Shown here: positions 1 to 9,114 of the stretch, in pieces
How positions within the stretch are numbered: position 1 is the stretch's first letter
Layout: every line of letters begins with the position of its first letter
NCBI RefSeq assembly: GCF_047675955.1
Contig: NC_132916.1
Span: 73,277,481 to 73,341,480 of the forward strand
Source of the DNA: Chlorocebus sabaeus
Taxonomy: Eukaryota > Chordata > Mammalia > Primates > Cercopithecidae
Direction of reading: 5' to 3'
Length of the DNA: 64,000 bases
Position numbers and translations under genes: made by a program
Notes under the pieces: model-generated
Database searches by the model: none
The model's input: only the letters and a program-made list of their open reading frames with translations
What the model was told of the DNA's origin: nothing

Positions 1-516
1 TTCCAAATATCCTTTGGCCAATTCCACAAGAACAGGTTTAGCGAAAGGCTTCTGCAAGGGAAAGATGTAACTCTGTGAGATGAATTAACAGAACACAGAG
101 CAGTTTCTCAGAAAGCTTCTTTCCAGTTTTGAACGGAAGATATTTCCTTTTTCACCATAGCCCTCTATGGCCTTCCAAATATCCCTCTGCCAATTCCACA
201 AGAACAGCCTTAGCGAAAGGCTTCTTGAAGGGAAAGATTTAACTCTGTGAGATGAATTAACAGAACACAGAGCGGTTTCTCAGAAAGCTTCTTTCCAGTT
301 TTGAACGGAAGATATTTCCTTTTTCACCATAACCCTCTATGGGCTTCCAAATATCCCTTTGCCAATTCCACAAGAACAGCCTTAGCGAAAGGCTTCTTGA
401 AGGGAAAGATGTAACTCTGTGAGATGAATTAACAGAACACAGAGCAGTTTCCCAGAAAGCTTCTTTCCAGTTTTGAACGGAAGATATTTCCTTTTTCACC
501 GTAGCCCTCTAAGGGC
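1..516 (-). repeat. Left-edge block, three monomers related to 54346-54861
   Basis: This block carries the ordered markers CTTTGGCC, AGGTTTA, CTGCAAG, CCCTCTGCC, GATTTAAC, GCGGTTT, CATAACCC and then GAATTAAC. The same series occurs at 54346-54861, and close relatives occur at 11693 and 24934. One private change is GGCC in place of GGGC at 169-172. The pattern switches at about 505-517 to that of the next block, so an old exchange junction probably lies there. Confidence 0.7.
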
Positions 517-1720
517 TTCCAAATATCCCTTTGCCAATTCCCCAAGAACAGCCTTAGCGAAAGGCGTCTTGAAGGGAAAGATGTAACACTGTGAGATGAA
601 TTAACAGAACACAGAGCAGTTTCTCAGAAAGCTTGTTTCCAGTTTTGAACGGAAGATATTTCCTTTTTCACCATAGCCCTCTATGGGCTTCCAAATATCC
701 CTTTGCCAATTCCCCAAGAACAGCCTTAGCGAAAGGCTTCTTGAAGGGAAAGATGTAATTCTGTGAGATGAATTAACAGAACACAGAGCAGTTTCTCAGA
801 AAGCTTCTTTCCAGTTTTGAACGGAAGATATTTCCTTTTTCACCATAGCCCTCTATGGGCTTCCAAATATCCCTTTGCCAATTCCACAAGAACAGCCTTA
901 GCGAAAGGCTTCTTGAAGGGAAAGATGTAACTCTGTGAGATGAATTAACAGAACACAGAGCAGTTTCTCAGAAAGCTTCTTTCCAGTTTTGAACAGAAGA
1001 TATTTCCTTTTTCACCATAGCCCTCTATGGGCTTCCAAATATCCCTTTGCCAATTCCACAAGAACAGCCTTAGAGAAAGGCTTCTTGAAGGGAAAGATGT
1101 AACTCTGTGAGATGAATTAACAGAACACAGAGCAGTTTCTCAGAAAGCTTCTTTCCAGTTTTGAACGGAAGATATTTCCTTTTTCACCATAGCCCTCTAT
1201 GGGCTTCCAAATATCCCTTTGCCAATTCCACAAGAACAGCCTTAGCGAAAGGCTTCTTGAAGGGAAAGATGTAACTCTGTGAGATGAATTAACAGAACAC
1301 AGAGCAGTTTCTCAAAAAGCTTCTTTCCAGTTTTGAACGGAAGATATTTCCTTTTTCACCATAGCCCTCTATGGGCTTCCAAATATCCCTTTGCCAATTC
1401 CACAAGAACAGCCTTAGCGAAAGGCTTCTTGAAGGGAAAGATGTAACTCTGTGAGATGAATTAACAGAACACAGAGCAGTTTCTCAGAAAGCTTCTTTCC
1501 ATTTTGGAACGGAAGATATTTCCTTTTTCACCATAGCCCTCTATGGGCTTCCAAATATCCCTTTGCCAATTCCACAAGAACAGCCTTAGCGAAAGGCTTC
1601 TTGAAGGGAAAGATGTAACTCTGTGAGATGAATTCACAGAACACAGAGCAGTTTCTCAGAAAGCTTCTTTCCAGTTTTGAACGGAAGATATTTCCTTTTT
1701 CACCATAGCCCTCTATGGGC
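517..1720 (-). repeat. Seven-monomer block related to 7738-8941
   Basis: The markers follow in the same order and spacing as at 7738-8941 (offset 7,221): CCCCAAG with GGCGTCTT and ACACTG, GCTTGTTT, then TAATTCTG, GAACAGAAG, TTAGAGAAAGG, CTCAAAAAG, CCATTTTGG and finally GAATTCAC. The last monomer lacks the AGGATTC variant present in its relative. The same series begins at 20980, 34221 and 52970, so this run of monomers is a widely copied cassette. Confidence 0.75.
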
Positions 1721-2751
1721 TTCCAAATATCCCTTTGCCAATTCCACAAGAACAGCCTTAGCGAAAGGCTTCTTGAAGGGAAAGATGTAACTCTGTGAGA
1801 TGAATTAACAGAACACAGAGCAGTTTCTCACAAAGCTTCTTTCCAGTTTTGAACGGAAGATATTTCCTTTTTCACCGTAGCCCTCTATGGGCTTCCAAAT
1901 ATCCCTTTTCCAATTCCACAAGAACAGCCTTAGCGAAAGGCTTCTTGAAGGGAAAGATGTAACTCTGTGAGATGAATTCACAGAACACAGAGCAGTTTCT
2001 CAGAAAGCTTCTTTCCAGTTTTGAACGGAAGATATTTCCTTTTTCACCATAGCCCTCTAGGGGCTTCCAAATATCCCTTTTCCAATTCCACAAAAACAGC
2101 CTTAGCGAAAGGCTTCTTGAAGGGAAAGATGTAACTCTGTGAGATGAATTCACAGAACACAGAGCAGTTTCTCAGAAAGCTTCTTTCCAGTTTTGAACGG
2201 AAGATATTTCCTTTTTCACCATAGCCCTCTATGGGCTTCCAAATATCCCTTTGCCAATTCCACAAGAACAGCCTTAGCGAAAGGCTTCTTGAAGGGAAAG
2301 ATGTAACTCTGTGAGATGAATTTACAGAACACAGAGCAGTTTCCAGAAAGCTTCTTTCCTTTTTGGAACGGAAGATATTTCCTTTTTCACCATAGCCCTC
2401 TATGGGCTTCCAAATATCCCTTTGCCAATTCCACAAGAACAGCCTTAGCGAAAGGCTTCTTGAAGGGAAAGATGTAACTCTGTGAGATGAATTAACAGAA
2501 CACAGAGCAGTTTCTCAGAAAGCTTCTTTCCAGTTTTGAACGGAAGATATTTCCTTTTTCACCATAGCCCTCTATGGGCTTCCAAATATCCCTTTGCCAA
2601 TTCCACAAGAACAGCCTTAGCGAAAGGCTTCTTGAAGGGAAAGATGTAACTCTGTGAGATGAATTAACAGAACACAGAGCAGTTTCTCACAAAGCTTCTT
2701 TCCAGTTTTGAACTGAAGATATTTCCTTTTTCAGCATAGCCCTCTATGGGC
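1721..2751 (-). repeat. Six-monomer block related to 57.27-58.30 kb
   Basis: Shared landmarks have a constant offset of 55,549: CTCACAAAG (1827 and 57376), a one-base deletion leaving TTTCCAGAAAG (2341 and 57890), and a second CTCACAAAG (2686 and 58235). Between them lie CCCTTTTCC, CTAGGGGC and CAAAAACAG. A related run is at 14.8-15.3 kb. Single private changes show the copy is not recent. Confidence 0.7.
2341..2346. other. One-base deletion marker TTTCCAGAAAG (five copies)
   Basis: TTTCTCAGAAAG has lost one base. Copies are near 2341, 15237, 28478, 57890 and 62189, each in a monomer that also has GAATTTAC and is followed by TTTTGGAACGG. It links the left edge, the 77-mer and the 25-mer units. 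Confidence 0.8.
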
Positions 2752-4471
2752 TTCCAAATATCCCTTTGCCAATTCCACAAGAACAGCCTTAGCGAAAGGC
2801 TTCTTGAAGGGAAAGATTTAACTGTGTGAGATGAATTAACAGAACACAGAGTAGTTTCTCAGAAAGCTTCTTTCCAGTTTTGAAAGGAAGATATTTGCTT
2901 TTTCACCATAGCCCTCTAAGGGCTTCCAAATATCCCTTTGCCAATTCCACAAGAACAGCCTTAGCGAAAGGCTTCTTGAAGGGAAAGATGTATCTCTGTG
3001 AGATGAATTAACAGAACACAGAGCGGTTTCTCAGAAAGCTTCTTTCCAGTTTTGAACGGAAGATATTTCCTTTGTCACCATAGCCCTTTAAGGGCTTCCA
3101 AATATCATTTTGCCAATTCCACAAGAACAGCCTTAGCGAAAGGCTTCTTGAAGGGAAAGATGTAACTCTGTGAGATGAATTAACAGAACACAGAGCAGTT
3201 TCTCAGAAAGCTTCTTTCCAGTTTTGAACGGAAGATATTTCCTTTTTCACCATAGCCCTCTATGGGCTTCCAAATATCCCTTTGCCAATTCCACAAGAAC
3301 AGCCTTAGCGAAAGGCTTCTTGAAGGGAAAGATGTAACTCTGTGAGATGAATTAACAGAACACAGAGCAGTTTCTCAGAAAGCTTCTTTCCAGTTTTGAA
3401 CGGAAGATATTTCCTTTTTCACCATAGCCCTCTATGGGCTTCCAAATATCCCTTTGCCAATTCCATAAGAACAGCCTTAGCGAAAAGCTTCTTGAAGGGA
3501 AAGATGTAACTCTGTGAGATGAATTAACAGAACACAGAGCACTTTCTCAGAAAGCTTCTTTCCAATTTTGAACGGAAGATATTTCCTTTTTCACCATAGC
3601 CCTCTAAGGGCTTCCAAATATCCCTTTGCCAATTCCACAAGAACAGCCTTAGCGAAAGGCTTCTTGAAGGGAAAGATGTAACTCTGTGAGATGAATTAAC
3701 AGAACACAGAGCAGTTTCTCAGAAAGCTTCTTTCCAGTTTTGAACGGAAGATATTTCCTTTTTCACCATAGCCCTCTATGGGCTTCCAAATATCCCTCTG
3801 CCAATTCCACAAGAACAGCCTTAGCGAAAGGCTTCTTGAAGGGAAAGATGTAACTCTGTGAGATGAATTAACAGAACACAGAGCAGTTTCTCAGAAAGCT
3901 TCTTTCCAGTTTTGAAAGGAAGACATTTCCTTTTTCACCATAGCCCTCTATGGGCTTTCAAATATACCTTTTCCAATTCCACAAGAACAGCCTTAGCGAA
4001 AGGCTTCTTGAAGGGAAAGATGAAACTCTGTGAGTTGAATTAACAGAACACAGAGCAGTTTCTCAGAAAGCTTCTTTCCAGTTTTGAACGGAAGATATTT
4101 CCTTTTTCACCATAGCCCTCTATAGGCTTCCAAATATCCCTTTGCCAATTCCACAAGAACAGCCTTAGCGAAAATCTTCTTGAAGGGAAAGATGTAACTC
4201 TGTGAGATGAATTAACAGAACACAGAGCAGTTTCTCAGAAAGCTTCTTTCCAGTTTTGAACGGAAGATATTTCCTTTTTCACTGTAGCCCTCTCTGGGCT
4301 TCCAAATATCCCTTTGCCAATTCCCCAAGAACCGCCTTAGTGAAAGGCTTCTTGAAGGGAAAGATGTAACTCTGTGAGATGAATTAACAGAACACAGAGC
4401 AGTTTCTCAGAAAGCTTCTTTCCAGTTTTGAACGGAAGATATTTCCTTTTTCACCATAGCCCTCTATGGGC
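2752..4471 (-). repeat. Ten-monomer stretch with the most private variants
   Basis: Many changes here have no counterpart elsewhere in the window, for example TTTGTCACC and CCCTTTAAGGG near 3075-3090, ATCATTTTGCC near 3104, CCATAAG near 3464, GCACTTTC near 3540, AGACATTT near 3921, GAGTTGAATT near 4032, TCTCTGGG near 4292 and AACCGCCTTAGTG near 4330. Partial similarity to 5.9-7.5 kb exists (TATCTCTG then CTAAGGG; GATGAAAC at 4019 and 7285). I read this as an older, less homogenised layer. It remains alpha satellite of the same orientation. Confidence 0.7.
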
Positions 4472-7400
4472 TTCCAAATATCCCTTTGCCAATTCCACAA
4501 GAACAGCCTTAGCGAAAGGCTTCTTGAAGGGAAAGATGTAACTCTGTGAGATGAATTAACAGAACACAGAGCGGTTTCTCAGAAAGCTTCTTTCCATTTT
4601 GGAACGGAAGATATTTCCTTTTTCACCATAGCCCTCTATGGGCTTCCAAATATCCCTTTGCCAATTCCACAAGAACAGCCTTAGCGAAAGGATTCTTGAA
4701 GGGAAAGATGTAACTCTGTGAGATGAATTCACAGAACACAGAGCAGTTTCTCAGAAAGCTTCTTTCCAGTTTTGAACAGAAGATATTTCCTTTTTCACCA
4801 TAGCCCTCTATGGGCTTCCAAATATCCCTTTGCCAATTCCACAAGAACAGCCTTAGCGAAAGGCTTCTTGAAGGGAAAGATGTAACTCTGTGAGATGAAT
4901 TCACAGAACACAGAGGAGTTTCTCAGAAAGCTTCTTTCCAGTTTTGAAAGGAAGATATTTCCTTTTTCACCATAGCCCTCTATGGGCTTCCAAATATCCC
5001 TTTGCCAATTCCACAAGAACAGGTTTAGCGAAAGGCTTCTGCAAGGGAAAGATGTAACTCTGTGAGATGAATTAACAGAACACAGAGCAGTTTCTCAGAA
5101 AGCTTCTTTCCAGTTTTGAACGGAAGATATTTCCTTTTTCACCATAGCCCTCTATGGGCTTCCAAATATCCCTCTGCCAATTCCACAAGAACAGCCTTAG
5201 CGAAAGGCTTCTTGAAGGGAAAGATGTAACTCTGTGAGATGAATTAACAGAACACAGAGCGGTGTCTCAGAAAGCTTCTTTCCAGTTTTGAACGGAAGAT
5301 ATTTTTTTTTCACCATAGCCCTCTATGGGCTTCCAAATATCCCTTTGCCAATTCCACAAGAACAGCCTTAGCGAAAGGCTTCTTGAAGGGAAAGATGTAA
5401 CTCTGTGAGATGAATTAACAGAACACAGAGCAGTTTCTCAGAAAGCTTCTTTCCAGTTTTGAACGGAAGATATTTCCTTTTTCACCGTAGCCCTCTATGG
5501 GCTTCCAAATATCCCTTTGCCAATTCCCCAAGAACAGCCTTAGCGAAAGGCTTCTTGAAGGGAAAGATGTAACTCTGTGAGATGAATTAACAGAACACAG
5601 AGCAGTTTCTCAGAAAGCTTCTTTCCAGTTTTGAACGGAAGATATTTCCTTTTTCACCATAGCCCTCTATGGGCTTCCAAATATCCCTTTGCCAATTCCA
5701 CAAGAACAGCCTTAGCGAAAGGCTTCTTGAAGGGAAAGATGTAACTCTGTGAGATGAATTAACAGAACACAGAGCAGTTTCTCAGAAAGCTTCTTTCCAG
5801 TTTTGAACGGAAGATATTTCCTTTTTCACCATAGCCCTCTATGGGCTTCCAAATATCCCTTTGCCAATTCCACAAGAACAGCCTTAGCGAAAGGCTTCTT
5901 GAAGGGAAAGATGTAACTCTGTGAGATGAATTAACAGAACACAGAGCAGTTTCTCAGAAAGCTTCTTTCCATTTTGGAACGGAAGATATTTCCTTTTTCA
6001 CCATAGCCCTCTATGGGCTTCCAAATATCCCTTTGCCAATTCCAGAAGAACAGCCTTAGCGAAAGGCTTCTTGAAGAGAAAGATGTAACTCTGTGAGATG
6101 AATTCACAGAACACAGAGTAGTTTCTCAGAAAGCTTCTTTCCAGTTTTGAACGGAAGATATTTCCTTTTTCACCATAGCCCTCTATGGGCTTCCAAATAT
6201 CCCTTTGCCAATTCCACAAGAACAGCCTTAGCGAAAGGCTTCTTGAAGGGAAAGATGTAACTCTGTGAGATGAATTAACAGAACACAGAGCAGTTTCTCA
6301 GAAAGCTTCTTTCCAGTTTTGAACGGAAGATATTTCCTTTTTCACCATAGCCCTCTATGGGCTTCCAAATATCCCTTTGCCAATTCCACAAGAACAGCCT
6401 TAGCGAAAGGCTTCTTGAAGGGAAAGATGTATCTCTGTGAGATGAATTAACAGAACACAGAGCGGTTTCTCAGAAAGCTTCTTTCCAGTTTTGAACGGAA
6501 GATATTTCCTTTTTCACCATAGCCCTCTAAGGGCTTCCAAATATCCCTTTGCCAATTCCACAAGAACAGCCTTAGCGAAAGGCTTCTTGAAGGGAAAGAT
6601 GTAACTCTGTGAGATGAATTAACAGAACACAGAGCAGTTTCTCAGAAAGCTTCTTTCCAGTTTTGAACGGAAGATATTTCCTTTTTCACCATAGCCCTCT
6701 ATGGGCTTCCAAATATCCCTCTGCCAATTTCACAAGAACAGCCTTAGCGAAAGGCTTCTTGAAGGGAAAGATGTAACTCTGTGAGATGAATTAACAGAAC
6801 ACAGAGCAGTTTCTCAGAAAGCTTCTTTCCAGTTTTGAACGGAAGATATTTCCTTTTTCACCATAGCACTCTATGGGCTTCCAAATATCCCTTTGCCAAT
6901 TCCACAAGAACAGCCTTAGCGAAAGGCTTCTTGAAGGGAAAGATGTAACTCTGTGAGATGAATTAACAGAACACAGAGCAGTTTCTCAGAAAGCTTCTTT
7001 ACAGTTTTGAACGGAAGATATTTCCTTTTTCACCGTAGCCCTCTATGGGCTTCCAAATATCCCTTTGCCAATTCCACAAGAACAGCCTTAGCGAAAGGCT
7101 TCTTGAAGGGAAAGATGTAACTCTGTGAGATGAATTAACAGAACACAGAGCAGTTTCTCAGAAAGCTTCTTCCAGTTTTGAACGGAAGATATTTCCTTTT
7201 TCACCATAGCCCTCTATTTGCTTCCAAATATCCCTTTTCCAATTCCACAAGAACAGCCTTAGCGAAAGGCTTCTTGAAGGGAAAGATGAAACTCTGTGAG
7301 ATGAATTAACAGAACACAGAGCAGTTTCTCAGAAATCTTCTTTCCAGTTTTGAACGGAAGATATTTCCTTTTTCACCATAGCCCTCTATGGGCTTCGAAA

Positions 7401-7565
7401 TATCCCTTTGCCAATTCCACAAGAACAGCCTTAGCGAAAATCTTCTTGAATGGAAAGATGTAACTCTGTGAGATGAATTAACAGAACACAGAGCAGTTTC
7501 TCAGAAAGCTTCTTTCCAGTTTTGAACGGAAGATATTTCCTTTTTCACCATAGCCCTCTATGGGC
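4472..7565 (-). repeat. Older block, repeated about 45.2 kb downstream (49.7-52.8 kb)
   Basis: Landmarks match 49.7-52.8 kb at a constant offset of 45,232: the 9-T run (5302 and 50534), CCAGAAG (6043), GAAGAGAAAG (6075), TATCTCTG (6430), CTAAGGG (6528), TTTCACAAG (6729), TTTACAGTT (7000) and the one-base deletion CTTCTTCCAG (7165 and 52397). Differences every few hundred bases show the two blocks have diverged. Compared with the 77-mer units this arrangement has eight extra monomers between the 9-T monomer and the GATGAAAC monomer (7285). Confidence 0.75.
5302..5310. other. Nine-T run replacing the A box; marker monomer (five copies)
   Basis: TTTCCTTTTT is replaced by nine T residues, with one base lost, which removes the 5' half of the pJ-alpha motif. 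Copies are at 5302-5310, 19919-19927, 33160-33168, 46406-46414 and 50534-50542. All are associated with GCGGTGTCTC just upstream, so they descend from one event. Confidence 0.8.
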
Positions 7566-8974
7566 TTCCAAATATCCCTTTGCCAATTCCACAAGAACAG
7601 CCTTAGCGAAAGGCTTCTTGAAGGGAAAGATGTAACTCTGTGAGATGAATTAACAGAACACAGAGCAGTTTCTCAGAAAGATTCTTTCCAGTTTTGAACA
7701 GAAGATATTTCCTTTTTCACCGTAGCCCTCTAAGGGCTTCCAAATATCCCTTTGCCAATTCCCCAAGAACAGCCTTAGCGAAAGGCGTCTTGAAGGGAAA
7801 GATGTAACACTGTGAGATGAATTAACAGAACACAGAGCAGTTTCTCAGAAAGCTTGTTTCCAGTTTTGAACGGAAGATATTTCCTTTTTCACCATAGCCC
7901 TCTATGGGCTTCCAAATATCCCTTTGCCAATTCCCCAAGAACAGCCTTAGCGAAAGGCTTCTTGAAGGGAAAGATGTAATTCTGTGAGATGAATTAACAG
8001 AACACAGAGCAGTTTCTCAGAAAGCTTCTTTCCAGTTTTGAACGGAAGATATTTCCTTTTTCACCATAGCCCTCTATGGGCTTCCAAATATCCCTTTGCC
8101 AATTCCACAAGAACAGCCTTAGCGAAAGGCTTCTTGAAGGGAAAGATGTAACTCTGTGAGATGAATTAACAGAACACAGAGCAGTTTCTCAGAAAGCTTC
8201 TTTCCAGTTTTGAACAGAAGATATTTCCTTTTTCACCATAGCCCTCTATGGGCTTCCAAATATCCCTTTGCCAATTCCACAAGAACAGCCTTAGAGAAAG
8301 GCTTCTTGAAGGGAAAGATGTAACTCTGTGAGATGAATTAACAGAACACAGAGCAGTTTCTCAGAAAGCTTCTTTCCAGTTTTGAACGGAAGATATTTCC
8401 TTTTTCACCATAGCCCTCTATGGGCTTCCAAATATCCCTTTGCCAATTCCACAAGAACAGCCTTAGCGAAAGGCTTCTTGAAGGGAAAGATGTAACTCTG
8501 TGAGATGAATTAACAGAACACAGAGCAGTTTCTCAAAAAGCTTCTTTCCAGTTTTGAACGGAAGATATTTCCTTTTTCACCATAGCCCTCTATGGGCTTC
8601 CAAATATCCCTTTGCCAATTCCACAAGAACAGCCTTAGCGAAAGGCTTCTTGAAGGGAAAGATGTAACTCTGTGAGATGAATTAACAGAACACAGAGCAG
8701 TTTCTCAGAAAGCTTCTTTCCATTTTGGAACGGAAGATATTTCCTTTTTCACCATAGCCCTCTATGGGCTTCCAAATATCCCTTTGCCAATTCCACAAGA
8801 ACAGCCTTAGCGAAAGGATTCTTGAAGGGAAAGATGTAACTCTGTGAGATGAATTCACAGAACACAGAGCAGTTTCTCAGAAAGCTTCTTTCCAGTTTTG
8901 AACGGAAGATATTTCCTTTTTCACCATAGCCCTCTATGTGCTTCCAAATATCCCTTTGCCAATTCCACAAGAAC

Positions 8975-8991
8975 AGCCTTAGCGAAAGGCT
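8975..8991. other. Dyad symmetry 2, 6-bp arms and 5-base loop, reference copy
   Basis: AGCCTT at 8975-8980 pairs perfectly with AAGGCT at 8986-8991 across the loop AGCGA. It is present in most monomers (206-222 and 378-394 are early examples). The variant AGGTTTAGCG, which marks one monomer type (near 39, 5021, 9147, 11727, 24967), destroys the left arm. Confidence 0.75.
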
Positions 8992-9011
8992 TCTTGAAGG
9001 GAAAGATGTAA

Positions 9012-9041
9012 CTCTGTGAGATGAATTAACAGAACACAGAG
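9012..9041. other. Dyad symmetry 1, 7-bp arms and 16-base loop, reference copy
   Basis: CTCTGTG at 9012-9018 is the exact reverse complement of CACAGAG at 9035-9041. The same pair occurs in most monomers (for example 71-100 and 243-272). The common variable site GAATTA/GAATTC lies in the loop, so that variant leaves the arms intact. The rare ACACTGTG variant (near 569, 7790, 10542, 21032, 23783, 34273, 53022) breaks one arm. Whether a cruciform or hairpin forms is inference. Confidence 0.75.
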
Positions 9042-9084
9042 CAGTTTCTCAGAAAGCTTCTTTCCAGTTTTGAACGGAAGATAT

Positions 9085-9101
9085 TTCCTTTTTCACCATA
9101 G
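9085..9101 (-). other. pJ-alpha (A-box) motif, reference copy; present in almost every monomer
   Basis: TTCCTTTTTCACCATAG fits exactly the published pJ-alpha motif TTCCTTTTYCACCRTAG as I remember it. It lies at monomer positions 144-160, the place where the CENP-B box sits in B-type human monomers. Both permitted forms, CACCATAG and CACCGTAG, alternate along the array. Monomers that break the motif include those reading TTTTTGACCATAG (near 13391, 26632, 39016, 39876, 43145, 47273, 55528, 58624, 62924), TCAACATAG (near 16832, 30073, 36954), a 9-T run (five copies), and TTCCCCATAG (11501, 24742). Protein binding to this motif is known only from human work and is not shown here. Confidence 0.8.
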
Positions 9102-9114
9102 CCCTCTATGGGCT
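9100..9114. other. Dyad symmetry 3, 5-bp arms and 5-base loop at the monomer junction
   Basis: AGCCC at 9100-9104 pairs with GGGCT at 9110-9114 across TCTAT. It overlaps the end of the pJ-alpha motif and crosses the boundary chosen here between monomers. The variants CTAAGGG, CTGTGGG and CTAGGGG change the loop, while CATAACCC (near 333, 9445, 12023, 22684, 25263, 54675) weakens the left arm. Confidence 0.65.

Larger units (their letters stand above)
8942..9113 (-). repeat. Representative consensus-like monomer (172 bp)
   Basis: This copy shows none of the frequent variants and serves as a reference. Landmarks by position inside the monomer, counted on the plus strand: dyad with 6-bp arms at 34-50, dyad with 7-bp arms at 71-100, the GAATTA/GAATTC variable site at 82-87, HindIII AAGCTT at 113-118, a degenerate CENP-B-like stretch at 122-138, and the pJ-alpha motif at 144-160. 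A third dyad, with 5-bp arms, runs from 159 into the first base of the next monomer. Because 172 is one more than a multiple of three, the reading frame shifts at each monomer, which argues against any coding role. Confidence 0.9.

Noticed and set aside
5302..5310. Nine-T run as an RNA polymerase III terminator or a retrotransposon tail
   Set aside because: It lies at the A-box position of an otherwise normal monomer, with no target-site duplication, insertion or promoter boxes. It is a two-base change plus a one-base loss.
8942..9114. Dyads followed by T-rich stretches as rho-independent terminators
   Set aside because: The setting is eukaryotic satellite DNA without genes, and the stems are only 5-7 bp.
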